From Eleftheria terrae (GTDB lineage: Bacteria; Pseudomonadota; Gammaproteobacteria; Burkholderiales; Burkholderiaceae_C), in NCBI RefSeq assembly GCF_030419005.1, contig NZ_CP106951.1, forward strand, positions 124,001 through 188,000: a stretch of 64,000 bases of DNA, in the 5' to 3' direction. The first letter of the stretch is position 1. Every line of letters begins with the position of its first letter. This document shows positions 41,604-51,049 of this stretch, in pieces. The notes beneath the pieces were generated by a model. It had not been told where the DNA came from. It saw nothing but the letters and a program-made list of their open reading frames with translations, and did not search any database. Position numbers and translations under genes: made by a program.

Positions 41604-42917
41604 TCAGCCGGCGCTGCGCCTGAGCGCTTCGGCGATGCTGCCCACCAGCTGGTCGATCTGCGGCTTGTCGATGATCAGCGGTGGCGACAGGGCGATGGTG
41701 TCGCCGGTGGTGCGGATCAGCACGCCGCTTTCCCAGCAGTCGAGGAAGATGGAGAAGGCCCGCTTGCCCGGCTCGCCGGCCAGGGGCGCCAGCTCGACCG
41801 CGCCGACCAGCCCAATGTTGCGCACGTCCACCACGTGCGGCAGGCCCTTGAGGCCGTGCACCGCGTCGGCGAAGTACTCGGCCAGTTCGCCGCGGCCACG
41901 GGTGAGCAGGCCTTCCTCCTGGTAGGTGTCCAGCGTGGCCAGGGCCGCCGCGCAGGCCAGCGGGTGCGCCGAGTAGGTGTAGCCGTGGAAGAACTCGATC
42001 AGGTGCTCCGGCCCGTTCATGAACGCGTCGTGAATGGTCTGGCGCGCGAATACCGCCCCCATGGGTACGCAACCGTTCGTGATGCCCTTGGCGACCGTCA
42101 TCAGGTCGGGTGTCACGCCAAAGTGTTCGGCCGCGAAGGGGGAGCCCAGGCGGCCGAAGCCGGTGATGACCTCGTCGAAGATCAGCAGGATGCCGTGCTT
42201 GTCGCAGATCTCGCGCAGTCGCTGCAGGTAGCCTTGCGGCGGGATCAGCACGCCCGTGGAGCCGGCCACCGGCTCCACGATGACGGCCGCGATGGTGGAC
42301 GCGTCGTGCAGCGCGATCAGGCGCTCCAGGTCGTCTGCGAACTCCGCGCCGTGCTGCGGTTGTCCGCGCGAGTAGGCATTGCGCTGCGGGTCGTGGGTGT
42401 GGCGAATGTGATCGACGCCAGCGAGCAAGGTACCGAACATCTTGCGGTTGGCCACCATGCCACCCACCGAAATGCCGCCGAAGTTGACGCCGTGGTAGCC
42501 GCGCTCGCGGCCAATGAGCCGGGTGCGCTGGCCTTCACCGCGCACGCGGTGGTAGGCAATCGCCATCTTGAGGGCGGTTTCCACCGCTTCCGAGCCGGAG
42601 TTGGTGAAGAAGACCTTGTTCAGGCCCTCTGGCGTGAGTTGCACCAGCCGTTGCGCCAGCTCGAAGGCTTTGGGGTGGCCCATCTGGAAAGGCGGCGCGT
42701 AGTCGAGTTCGCCGGCCTGGCGCTGGATCGCTTCGACGATGCGCGGGCGCGCGTGGCCGGCGTTGACACACCAGAGGCCGGCGATGCCGTCCAGCACCTG
42801 GCGGCCCTCGGGCGTCCAGAAATGCATGCCCTCGGCACGGGACAGCAGGCGAGGGGACTTCTTGAACTGGCGGTTCGCCGTGAAGGGCATCCAGTAGGCG
42901 TCGAGGTCTTGATGCAT
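41604..42917 (-). CDS. Omega-amino acid:pyruvate aminotransferase
   Basis: A 437-residue class III aminotransferase. The N-terminus DAYWMPFTANRQFKK and segments FFTNSGSE, GYHGVNFGG and NAYSRG follow the Pseudomonas beta-alanine:pyruvate aminotransferase closely. Cofactor residues are D248 (LIFDEVITGFGR) and lysine K277 (TVAKGITNG). It transfers amino groups from beta-alanine, GABA or diamines to pyruvate, producing alanine and a semialdehyde, which completes breakdown of polyamine products. ATG 42917 is preferred over the longer frame start at 43004. It is divergent from the Lrp-type regulator. Confidence 0.88.
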   Translation of the reverse strand: MHQDLDAYWMPFTANRQFKKSPRLLSRAEGMHFWTPEGRQVLDGIAGLWCVNAGHARPRIVEAIQRQAGELDYAPPFQMGHPKAFELAQRLVQLTPEGLNKVFFTNSGSEAVETALKMAIAYHRVRGEGQRTRLIGRERGYHGVNFGGISVGGMVANRKMFGTLLAGVDHIRHTHDPQRNAYSRGQPQHGAEFADDLERLIALHDASTIAAVIVEPVAGSTGVLIPPQGYLQRLREICDKHGILLIFDEVITGFGRLGSPFAAEHFGVTPDLMTVAKGITNGCVPMGAVFARQTIHDAFMNGPEHLIEFFHGYTYSAHPLACAAALATLDTYQEEGLLTRGRGELAEYFADAVHGLKGLPHVVDVRNIGLVGAVELAPLAGEPGKRAFSIFLDCWESGVLIRTTGDTIALSPPLIIDKPQIDQLVGSIAEALRRSAG

Positions 42918-43039
42918 GGGGCGGATCTGTTGGCTGAAGGGCGGGCCCATCATGAACTGCGTCACGTCCGGGCTGAGAAACAGTCTAGGCGGTGACGCCA
43001 GCAATTGGGTTGCGCAATCGAGGTGTCAGCAGGGAGGTG

Positions 43040-43056
43040 TTCGCATATCATGCGAA
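43040..43056. promoter_or_regulatory. 17-bp palindromic operator between aminotransferase and Lrp genes
   Basis: TTCGCAT-ATC-ATGCGAA is a perfect 7+3+7 inverted repeat, 24 nt before the regulator gene. A further half-site ATGCGAA overlaps the regulator start codon (43081-43087). Size and symmetry fit an Lrp/AsnC binding site controlling both divergent genes; assignment is inferred from position. Confidence 0.65.
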
Positions 43057-43080
43057 CAAGCGAAGCTTCATTGCAATTTC

Positions 43081-43560
43081 ATGCGAAGCCCCTCCCGAGA
43101 GTCGCAACTCGATGCCATCGATCGCGCCATCCTGGCGGTGCTGCAGAGCGACGCGCGGCTGTCCAACGTGGAGCTCGCCGAGCGAGTGCACCTGTCGCCG
43201 TCGGCCTGCCTGCGGCGGGTCCGGCAACTGGAAGAGCGCGGCGTCATCGCTCAGTACGTGGCCTTGCTGAATCCGAAGGCCGTGGGCCAGCCAGGCACCT
43301 CGTACACCATCGTCAACATCGAGCGCACGACGCCCGACACCTTGCGTGTCTTCGAGCAGGCCGTACGCGACGAGCCGCAGATCCTCGATTGCTTCTACGT
43401 GGCCGGCACCAATGACTACCTGATCCGCTTCACCTATCGCGACGCCGAGGACCTGGAGCAGTTCCATGCCGAGGTGCTGGCCCGCCTGCCCGGCGTGGTG
43501 AGGTCGAATTCCATGCTGGTGCTGCGCACCGTCAAGCGGACGACGGCGCTGCCACTGTGA
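43081..43560 (+). CDS. Lrp/AsnC-family transcriptional regulator
   Basis: A 159-residue regulator. The N-terminal helix-turn-helix is LDAIDRAILAVLQSDARLSNVELAERVHLSPSACLRRVRQLEERGVI. The C-terminal RAM ligand-binding domain includes FYVAGTNDYLIRF and the final strand SNSMLVLRTVKR. It is divergent from the omega-aminotransferase and polyamine genes and is thus their likely local regulator, with an amino acid or polyamine product as effector. The ATG at 43081 overlaps an operator half-site; an upstream in-frame start would run through the palindrome, so 43081 is favoured. Confidence 0.9.
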   Translation: MRSPSRESQLDAIDRAILAVLQSDARLSNVELAERVHLSPSACLRRVRQLEERGVIAQYVALLNPKAVGQPGTSYTIVNIERTTPDTLRVFEQAVRDEPQILDCFYVAGTNDYLIRFTYRDAEDLEQFHAEVLARLPGVVRSNSMLVLRTVKRTTALPL

Positions 43561-43605
43561 GGCTGGCCGTGCGCCGCCCGGCGGCGCGGCACGGGGGCGC
43601 CGGTC

Positions 43606-44529
43606 TCAGCCCGCGGCGGCGAGCCGGCCGCAGAGATAGGTCCAGACAAAGTGGGCTGCCGCCTGCGCTGTCAGGTCCGCGTGGTCGTAAGGCGGCGCCA
43701 CCTCGACGCAGTCCATCCCGACCCACGGCAGGTCGGCCGATTCCTCGAGCAGGCTCAGCACCTGGCCGGTACTCATGCCGCCTGGTTCCGGCGTGCCGGT
43801 GCCGGGTGCCCAGGCAGGGTCGAGGCAATCGATATCCAGGCTGAGGTAGAGCGGCGGCCTGCCATGCGCGGCCAGGCGCTCGCGCAGCTGTTGCAGCACC
43901 GGGGCCAGGTGGGTCGGGCTTTCCAGTCCGCGCAACTGGCGGGCGGTGAAGATCAAGCCGCCCTGGTCCCGCACATGGTCTCGCGCCTGCCGTTCGCCGG
44001 CAGAGCGGATGCCCACCTGTACGAAGCATTCCTTCACCACCAGGCCTTCCTGCATCGCTTCATAGACCCAGGTGCCATGGCCGCTCGGCTCACCGAAGTG
44101 GTCCTGCCAGGTGTCACAGTGCGCGTCGAGGTGCAGCACCGCGAGCGGCCGCCCCAGCCAGGCCCGGTAGGCTCGCAAAAGAGGCAGGGTGATGGAATGG
44201 TCACCTCCCAGCCACACCATGTGGTGCCGGCGAATCAGCGCCTCCACCAGCGGCGCCATGGCGGCCCGCATGGCGGCGAGCCCGGTGTTGGGCAGGGCGA
44301 GGTCGCCGAGGTCCGTCAACCAGGGCCCGGGCGACAGGTCGAAGTGGGGATGGATGCCGTCGCAGAGCAGGTGGCTCGCGGCACGTATGGCCTGAGGCCC
44401 GAAGCGGGCCCCCGGCCGGTGGGTGACGGCGCCGTCCCAGGCGAGGCCCGCCACCGCATAGGGCCGTCCCGTAGCGCCGCCCGGCACGCTCAAGAAGGTG
44501 GATTGTGAGAGGAAAGGGAAGTGGCTCAT
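43606..44529 (-). CDS. speB: Agmatinase (SpeB-like)
   Basis: A 307-residue ureohydrolase. All manganese ligands are visible: H111 (GGDHS), D135, H137 and D139 (DAHCDTW), D232 and D234 (DIDCLDP). The PAWAPGTGTPEPGG loop marks the agmatinase/arginase family. It hydrolyses agmatine to putrescine and urea, feeding the adjacent catabolic genes. The start at 44529 aligns with E. coli SpeB. The frame stays open with good codon use to ATG 44670 and GTG 44691, so a longer N-terminus is possible. Other guanidino substrates cannot be ruled out. Confidence 0.87.
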   Translation of the reverse strand: MSHFPFLSQSTFLSVPGGATGRPYAVAGLAWDGAVTHRPGARFGPQAIRAASHLLCDGIHPHFDLSPGPWLTDLGDLALPNTGLAAMRAAMAPLVEALIRRHHMVWLGGDHSITLPLLRAYRAWLGRPLAVLHLDAHCDTWQDHFGEPSGHGTWVYEAMQEGLVVKECFVQVGIRSAGERQARDHVRDQGGLIFTARQLRGLESPTHLAPVLQQLRERLAAHGRPPLYLSLDIDCLDPAWAPGTGTPEPGGMSTGQVLSLLEESADLPWVGMDCVEVAPPYDHADLTAQAAAHFVWTYLCGRLAAAG

Positions 44530-44897
44530 CGGCAGGCAGGCAGCGATGCAGGAGGGAGGCAGCTTCTCATGGAAGCGTCCTGCCACCGGGACAACCGGGC
44601 CGAAGCGTGGGGGCTTGGCCTGTCGCTCGTTGATGACGCTGGTGTTGCCGCCACCCCGGTCCCTTTTCATATTCAGGAACTCTCGTTTCACATCATGGAA
44701 CTGCGCATTGGTGCAGTGCGGAAAAATCTTTCATTGTGAAAAAACAAGTTCCACATCCCGAAATGAAATCGTTAAGTCGTTGATTTTCCAGGACAAAGGT
44801 TCGTGTCTTATATAAGACATAAGTGTCGCGAAATCCGGTGATGACTCTTAAGCTTGAGTCCATCAACACACCTGTTTTTCACCTACCGGAGGTCTAC
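44530..44897. other. aceA upstream region
   Basis: 368 nt between divergent genes, notably AT-rich compared with its surroundings. Besides the 16-bp palindrome at 44804 it has the inverted repeat ACTGC-N8-GCAGT at about 44699-44716. No clear -35/-10 pair can be chosen with confidence. Part may encode the N-terminus of the agmatinase if the longer start is used. Confidence 0.5.
44804..44819. promoter_or_regulatory. Perfect 16-bp palindrome upstream of aceA
   Basis: TGTCTTAT/ATAAGACA is an uninterrupted perfect palindrome 79 nt upstream of the aceA start, in an AT-rich stretch. Size and symmetry suggest a GntR- or TetR-type operator overlapping the promoter. The cognate regulator is not in the window. 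Confidence 0.65.
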
Positions 44898-46196
<1,299 letters not shown>

Positions 46197-46219
46197 CCCC
46201 AGCCTGACCGCCTCCCCGG

Positions 46220-46246
46220 CGGGCGGCTGCTGCCAGCGGCCGCCCG
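46220..46246 (+). terminator. Hairpin after aceA without U-tract
   Basis: Perfect 8-bp stem CGGGCGGC / GCCGCCCG with an 11-nt loop, beginning 24 nt after the aceA stop. No T-run follows, so it may stabilise the message or act with Rho rather than as an intrinsic terminator. Confidence 0.45.
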
Positions 46247-46382
46247 AAGTGTGAGAAGCTCGCGAAGCATCTGACTGGATGCATTGGCCCGGCCGCTGTG
46301 CAAGCTGCCGGGCATTTTTGTCCATGCTGCGGTAGAATCGGTCCCATCTTTCACCAGCAAGAGCGAGAAAGGCACACGGGTT

Positions 46383-46424
46383 ATGACACCGCGAACTACG
46401 ACCACCCCTTTTACTGAGGTCTAG
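46383..46424 (+). CDS. Threonine-rich leader peptide of the thrS attenuator
   Basis: The 13-residue frame ATG ACA CCG CGA ACT ACG ACC ACC CCT TTT ACT GAG GTC TAG encodes MTPRTTTTPFTEV, with six threonines, four of them consecutive. AAAGG lies about 11 nt upstream. A -10-like TAGAAT is at 46333-46338, though the -35 is poor. The stop codon sits 3 nt before the 5' arm of the antiterminator. It precedes thrS, so ribosome stalling at Thr codons when charged tRNA-Thr is short would favour antitermination. Composition and placement make chance unlikely. Confidence 0.85.
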   Translation: MTPRTTTTPFTEV

Positions 46425-46427
46425 TCG

Positions 46428-46493
46428 GTCGGCCGCGGCTTGCGTTTGTCTATTTCGAACCCATGAAAGCGCGGCGACCCCCGCGCTTTTTTT
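46428..46493 (+). terminator. thrS attenuator: antiterminator and intrinsic terminator
   Basis: The terminator stem is AAAGCGCGG (46466-46474) with CCGCGCTTT (46481-46489), loop CGACCC, followed by a T7 run (46487-46493). The upstream segment GTCGGCCGCGGCTT (46428-46441) can pair with AAAGCGCGGCGAC (46466-46478) with two single-G bulges, which would sequester the terminator 5' arm. The two structures are mutually exclusive. A ribosome at the leader stop would cover the antiterminator 5' arm and allow termination. Confidence 0.85.
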
Positions 46494-46532
46494 GTTTTCT
46501 GCGCCGCATGCAGGGCGCCATGAGAGGTCAAG

Positions 46533-48452
46533 ATGGTTTCAGTTCAGTTGCCGGATGGTTCCAAGCGTGAGTTCCCCGGCCCCGTCACCGTCGCGGAAGT
46601 CGCGGCGTCCATCGGCGCCGGCCTGGCCAAGGCCGCGCTTGCCGGCCGGGTGGGGCAGGGTGATGCGGCGAAGGTGGTGGACACCAGCTACCGCATCGAG
46701 CAGGACACGGCGCTGGCCATCCTGACCGAGAAGGACGCCGACGGCCTGGACGTCATTCGCCATTCCACGGCGCACTTGCTGGCGTACGCCGTGAAGGAGC
46801 TGTTCCCCGAGGCGCAGGTGACCATCGGCCCTGTCATCGAGAACGGCTTCTACTACGACTTTTCCTACAAGCGCCCCTTCACGCCCGAGGACCTGCAGGC
46901 CATCGAGAAGAAGATGGCCGAGCTGGCGAAGAAGGACGAGAAGGTCGAGCGCCGGGTGCTGCCGCGCGACGAGGCGGTGGCGTACTTCAAGGGCCTGGGC
47001 GAGCACTACAAGGCCGAGATCATCGCGAGCATCCCGGCCAATGAGGACGTCTCGCTGTACAGCGAGGGCGGCTTCACCGACCTGTGCCGCGGCCCGCACG
47101 TGCCGAGCACGGGCAAGCTCAAGCACTTCAAGCTGATGAAGGTGGCTGGCGCCTACTGGCGCGGCGACCACCGCAACGAGCAGCTGCAGCGCATCTACGG
47201 CACGGCCTGGGCCACCAAGGATGAGCTGCAGCAATACCTTCACATGCTCGAGGAAGCCGAGAAGCGCGACCATCGCCGCCTTGGCCGTGAGCTGGACCTG
47301 TTCCACATCGACGACCACGCGCCCGGCGTCGTGTTCTGGCATCCCAAGGGCTGGGCGGTGTGGCAGTGTGTCGAGCAGTACATGCGGGCGGTCTATCGCG
47401 ACAACGGCTACCGCGAGGTCAAGGGCCCGCAGTTGCTGGACAGCAGCCTGTGGGAGAAGACCGGCCACTGGGACAAGTACCGCGAGAACATGTTCACGAC
47501 CGAGAGCGAGAAGCGGGACTACGCGCTCAAGCCGATGAACTGCCCGGGCCATGTGCTGATCTACAAGCAGGGCATCAAGAGCTACCGCGACCTGCCGCTG
47601 CGCTACGGCGAATTCGGCCAGTGCCACCGCAACGAGCCGAGCGGCGGCCTGCACGGCATCATGCGGGTGCGCGGTTTCACGCAGGACGATGGCCACATCT
47701 TCTGCACCGAGGAGCACATCCTGCCCGAGTGCCGCGAGTTCACGGCCTTGCTGCAGAAGGTCTACCGTGATTTCGGCTTCACCGAGATCATCTACAAGGT
47801 GGCGACGCGGCCGCAAGCCCGCATCGGCTCCGACGAGAACTGGGACAAGGCCGAGCACGCCCTGATGGAGAGCCTGCGCGCCTCGGGCTGCGAGTTCAGC
47901 ATTGCGCCGGGCGATGGGGCCTTCTACGGTCCGAAGATCGAGTACACGCTGAAGGACGCGATCGGCCGGCAGTGGCAGGTCGGCACGATGCAGGTCGACT
48001 TCTCGATGCCCGGGCGGCTGGGTGCGGAATACGTCACGGAATCCGGCGAGCGCCGTGAGCCGGTGATGTTGCACCGCGCGATCGTCGGCAGCATGGAGCG
48101 CTTCATCGGCATCCTGATCGAGCAACATGCTGGCGCGCTGCCGGTTTGGCTCGCTCCGGAGCAGGTCAAGGTGCTCAATATCACCGACGCGCAGGCGGAC
48201 TACGTGAAAGAGATCGTCAAAACGCTGCAAAAACAAGGACTTAGGGTTGAGGCCGATTTGCGCAACGAAAAAATCACGTATAAAATCCGCGAGCATTCAA
48301 TGCAGAAGGTTCCCTACATCCTCGTTGTCGGTGACAAGGAGAAGGCGGCGGGAACCGTCGCGGTACGTGCCCGAGGCAACCAAGACCTCGGTGTGATGTC
48401 CCTCGACAGCTTCTCCCAAAAGATTGCAAGCGACATCGCTCAAAAGGTGTGA
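46533..48452 (+). CDS. thrS: Threonine-tRNA ligase
   Basis: A 639-residue class II synthetase. The N-terminal TGS domain is residues 1-62 ([27 protein letters not shown]). The editing domain follows, with [16 protein letters not shown] and the [12 protein letters not shown] element. The catalytic core has the zinc site in MNCPGHV, motif 2 ([33 protein letters not shown]) and motif 3 ([18 protein letters not shown]). The C-terminal anticodon-binding domain ([12 protein letters not shown]) completes it. AGAGG precedes the ATG. Expression appears governed by the Thr-leader attenuator just upstream. Confidence 0.98.
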   Translation: MVSVQLPDGSKREFPGPVTVAEVAASIGAGLAKAALAGRVGQGDAAKVVDTSYRIEQDTALAILTEKDADGLDVIRHSTAHLLAYAVKELFPEAQVTIGPVIENGFYYDFSYKRPFTPEDLQAIEKKMAELAKKDEKVERRVLPRDEAVAYFKGLGEHYKAEIIASIPANEDVSLYSEGGFTDLCRGPHVPSTGKLKHFKLMKVAGAYWRGDHRNEQLQRIYGTAWATKDELQQYLHMLEEAEKRDHRRLGRELDLFHIDDHAPGVVFWHPKGWAVWQCVEQYMRAVYRDNGYREVKGPQLLDSSLWEKTGHWDKYRENMFTTESEKRDYALKPMNCPGHVLIYKQGIKSYRDLPLRYGEFGQCHRNEPSGGLHGIMRVRGFTQDDGHIFCTEEHILPECREFTALLQKVYRDFGFTEIIYKVATRPQARIGSDENWDKAEHALMESLRASGCEFSIAPGDGAFYGPKIEYTLKDAIGRQWQVGTMQVDFSMPGRLGAEYVTESGERREPVMLHRAIVGSMERFIGILIEQHAGALPVWLAPEQVKVLNITDAQADYVKEIVKTLQKQGLRVEADLRNEKITYKIREHSMQKVPYILVVGDKEKAAGTVAVRARGNQDLGVMSLDSFSQKIASDIAQKV

Positions 48453-48543
48453 CGCCGGCGGCCCTCCCAGGGGCTGCCTACCGCCTGACCTGGCGAGCCA
48501 TGTGTTTTTTGTTTATGGGGTGGGACCCCTGAGGATCTGAGCC

Positions 48544-49092
48544 ATCGCTACTTTCATGGACCGACGCACTCCCAATGTGGAGCGCAAGCACCGCCTGAAT
48601 CGGGAAATCACCGCGCCGGAAGTCCGGCTGAACGGGCCCGACAATGAGCCGCTCGGTATCGTGAGCCTGCAGGAAGCACTGCGGCTCTCCCAGGAGCATG
48701 ACGTCGACCTGGTGGAGATTGCAGCGACGGCCACGCCTCCGGTCTGCCGCCTGATGGACTACGGCAAGTTCAAGTACCAGGAACAGAAGAAGGCGGCCGA
48801 AGCCAAGGCGAAGCAGCACGTCATCGACATCAAGGAAGTGAAGTTCCGCCCCGGCACCGACGAGGGCGACTACCAGATCAAGCTGCGCAACCTGCGCCGC
48901 TTCCTTGAAGAAGGCGACAAGGGCAAGGTCACGCTGCGTTTCCGCGGCCGCGAGATCACGCACCAGGAACTGGGCATGCGCCTGCTGGAGCGGGTGCGCG
49001 ACGACCTGACCGACGTCTCGGTGGTCGAGAACATGCCCAAGCTGGAAGGACGCCAGATGATCATGGTGCTGGCGCCCAAGAAGAAGAAGTAA
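48544..49092 (+). CDS. infC: Translation initiation factor IF-3, probable ATC start
   Basis: IF-3 discriminates against non-canonical start codons. The C-domain ([41 protein letters not shown]) and N-domain ([24 protein letters not shown]) are complete. The first ATG is at 48556, but GAGGA (48531-48535) is 20 nt away from it and 8 nt from an in-frame ATC at 48544, giving M-A-T-F-M-D-R-R. Non-AUG starts are the rule for infC because they give autoregulation, so ATC is chosen. A small hairpin, GGGGT-ggg-ACCCC, lies at 48517-48529 just before the ribosome binding site. Confidence 0.92.
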   Translation: MATFMDRRTPNVERKHRLNREITAPEVRLNGPDNEPLGIVSLQEALRLSQEHDVDLVEIAATATPPVCRLMDYGKFKYQEQKKAAEAKAKQHVIDIKEVKFRPGTDEGDYQIKLRNLRRFLEEGDKGKVTLRFRGREITHQELGMRLLERVRDDLTDVSVVENMPKLEGRQMIMVLAPKKKK

Positions 49093-49114
49093 AGCAACAG
49101 ACGAGCGTCGGACG

Positions 49115-49135
49115 GGCTCCCTGCAGGAGCCTTTC
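49115..49135 (+). terminator. Weak terminator-like hairpin between infC and rpmI
   Basis: Stem GGCTCC / GGAGCC with the 5-nt loop CTGCA, followed by TTTCTC. The short, interrupted U-run suggests partial termination or an attenuator in front of rpmI-rplT. Confidence 0.5.
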
Positions 49136-49255
49136 TCAGCAAGTTTCGATACCTTGCCCATGGTTTGGTCGCCGCGGGTGAGGCAAGTGGCCCGGGGCCG
49201 GCAAGACCGCGAGAGGTTCGCGGCGCCTCACGGGCACAACGAAAAAGGAGCAGTC

Positions 49256-49459
49256 ATGCCCAAAATGAAGACCAAGAAGAGCGCGGCCAAGCGGTTCCGC
49301 GTTCGCCCGGGTGGCACCGTCAAGCGCGGCCAAGCGTTCAAGCGCCACATCCTCACCAAGAAGTCCACGACCCGCAAACGCCATCTGCGTGGCGCTGCCA
49401 ACGTGCACGAGACCAACATGGGTCACATCGCTCAGATGATGCCCTTCGCTGGCCTGTAA
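49256..49459 (+). CDS. rpmI: 50S ribosomal protein L35
   Basis: A 67-residue, very basic protein with the L35 signature [20 protein letters not shown] and the C-terminal [24 protein letters not shown] lies 7 nt before the ATG. Its 163-nt upstream leader follows a weak hairpin and may host the L20-type feedback control known in this operon family, though no L20 site could be verified. It lies 22 nt upstream of rplT. Confidence 0.97.
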   Translation: MPKMKTKKSAAKRFRVRPGGTVKRGQAFKRHILTKKSTTRKRHLRGAANVHETNMGHIAQMMPFAGL

Positions 49460-49481
49460 TCTAGGTTGAAGGAGAAGATAC

Positions 49482-49841
49482 ATGCCTCGCGTTAAACGTG
49501 GTGTAACCGCACGCGCCCGCCACAAGAAGATCCTGGCCCTGGCCAAGGGCTTCCGCGGTCGCCGCAAGAACGTATTCCGCATCGCCAAGCAGGCGGTGAT
49601 GAAGGCCGGCCAGTACGCCTACCGCGACCGCCGTGCCAAGAAGCGTGAATTCCGCCGCCTGTGGATCGCCCGTATCAACGCGGCGGCCCGTGAGCAGGGC
49701 ATCACCTACAGCAAGTTCATGAACGGCCTGAAGAAGGCGGCGATCGAGATCGACCGCAAGGTGCTGGCCGACATGGCTGTGAACGACCCGGCTGCTTTTG
49801 GCGGCATCGTCGCAAAGGTGAAGGCTCAATTCGCTGCTTGA
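49482..49841 (+). CDS. rplT: 50S ribosomal protein L20
   Basis: A 119-residue rRNA-binding assembly protein. The basic N-terminal helix ([68 protein letters not shown]) is diagnostic. AAGGAG precedes the ATG. L20 often represses its own operon (rpmI-rplT) translation. It is followed by a hairpin array and a terminator before pheS. Confidence 0.98.
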   Translation: MPRVKRGVTARARHKKILALAKGFRGRRKNVFRIAKQAVMKAGQYAYRDRRAKKREFRRLWIARINAAAREQGITYSKFMNGLKKAAIEIDRKVLADMAVNDPAAFGGIVAKVKAQFAA

Positions 49842-49854
49842 TTGCCGTGATCCT

Positions 49855-49939
49855 GTCGGGAGACCGCTCCCGACCACTGCAGTGTCCCCGGGAGACCGGG
49901 GCCAGCATGAAAGGCCGACACCTGGTGCGGCCTTTTTTT
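49855..49939 (+). terminator. Three-hairpin leader and intrinsic terminator before pheS
   Basis: Three consecutive hairpins lie between rplT and pheS: GTCGGGAG-accg-CTCCCGAC (49855-49874), CCCCGG-gaga-CCGGGG (49886-49901) and the terminator AAAGGCCG-N10-CGGCCTTT with a T7 run (49910-49939). The 10-mer CGGGAGACCG occurs in both of the first two. No Phe-rich leader peptide is evident, so simple termination with an independent pheS promoter is one reading and an unknown attenuator is another. Confidence 0.8.
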
Positions 49940-49996
49940 ATGTCCAGACCCCATGAAGCAGGCGGCGCAAGCCGCGTGTTCGACTGACTGTTAAGC

Positions 49997-51034
49997 ATGA
50001 ACGAGCTTGATCAACTGGTGGCCGAGGCACGTTCCGAGTTTGGCCAGGCGCATGCGCCGGCCGAGCTGGAGAACGCGAAGGCGCGCTACCTGGGCAAGGC
50101 CGGCCGCCTGACCGAACTCCTCAAGGGCCTGGCCCAGTTGCCGCCCGAGGACAAGAAGCTGCGCGGCGCCGCGATCAACGTGGCGAAGCAGCAGGTGGAG
50201 GCCGCGCTGAACGAGCGCCGCCAGGCCCTGGCCGAGGCCGAGCTGGAACAACAGCTGAAGGCCGAATCGCTCGACGTGAGCCTGCCCGGCCGCAAGCGCG
50301 GCGTGGCCGGCCTGCATCCGGTGACGCGCACGATGGAGCGCATCGAGTCGATCTTCGCCTCGATGGGCTTCGAGGTGGCCGATGGCCCCGAGATCGAGGC
50401 CGACTGGTTCAACTTCACCGCGCTGAACACGCCTGCCGACCATCCGGCGCGCTCGATGCACGACACCTTCTATGTCGAAGGCGGCCACCTGCTGCGCACC
50501 CACACCAGCCCGATGCAGATCCGGCATGCGGTGCAGCATGTCAAGCGCTACCGCGAGCGGCTGGATGCGGGGCAGTCGATGCCCGACATCCGCGTGATCG
50601 CGCCCGGCCGCACCTACCGGGTCGACAGCGACGCCACCCATTCGCCGATGTTCCACCAGGTCGAAGGCCTGTGGGTGGGCGAAAACGTCAGCTTCAAGGA
50701 CCTGAAGTCGGTCTATGTGAGCTTCCTGCGCGAGTTCTTCGAGACGGACGACATGCAGATCCGTTTCCGGCCCAGCTACTTCCCCTTCACCGAGCCCAGC
50801 GCCGAGATCGACATGATGTTCAACAGCGGGCCGCTGAAGGGCCGCTGGCTGGAGGTGTCCGGCTCGGGCCAGGTGCACCCGCAGGTGGTGCGCAACATGG
50901 GCCTGGACCCGGAGCGCTACATCGGCTTCGCCTTCGGCTCGGGCATCGACCGCCTGGCCATGCTGCGCTATGGCGTCAACGACCTGCGCCTGTTTTTCGA
51001 CGGCGACCTGCGCTTCCTGTCGCAGTTCAAGTAG
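49997..51034 (+). CDS. pheS: Phenylalanine-tRNA ligase alpha subunit
   Basis: A 345-residue alpha subunit. The N-terminal coiled coil binds tRNA-Phe (residues 1-85). Class II motif 1 is in [20 protein letters not shown]; motif 2 contains [20 protein letters not shown], and motif 3 ends [32 protein letters not shown]. It catalyses Phe activation together with PheT, whose gene begins 15 nt downstream. The ATG follows a terminator-containing leader. GTTAAGC gives only a poor Shine-Dalgarno. Confidence 0.98.
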   Translation: MNELDQLVAEARSEFGQAHAPAELENAKARYLGKAGRLTELLKGLAQLPPEDKKLRGAAINVAKQQVEAALNERRQALAEAELEQQLKAESLDVSLPGRKRGVAGLHPVTRTMERIESIFASMGFEVADGPEIEADWFNFTALNTPADHPARSMHDTFYVEGGHLLRTHTSPMQIRHAVQHVKRYRERLDAGQSMPDIRVIAPGRTYRVDSDATHSPMFHQVEGLWVGENVSFKDLKSVYVSFLREFFETDDMQIRFRPSYFPFTEPSAEIDMMFNSGPLKGRWLEVSGSGQVHPQVVRNMGLDPERYIGFAFGSGIDRLAMLRYGVNDLRLFFDGDLRFLSQFK

Positions 51035-51049
51035 TCAAGGATCCGACTC

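Noticed and set aside
46254..46330. Small RNA gene between aceA and the thrS leader
   Set aside because: Only a -10-like hexamer is seen, and the downstream leader peptide and attenuator explain the region better.
49908..49985. Phe leader peptide for pheS (frame starting at ATG 49907 with FF)
   Set aside because: The two Phe codons come from the terminator U-run itself and the frame has no other Phe enrichment or ribosome binding site, so it is not a pheM-type leader.
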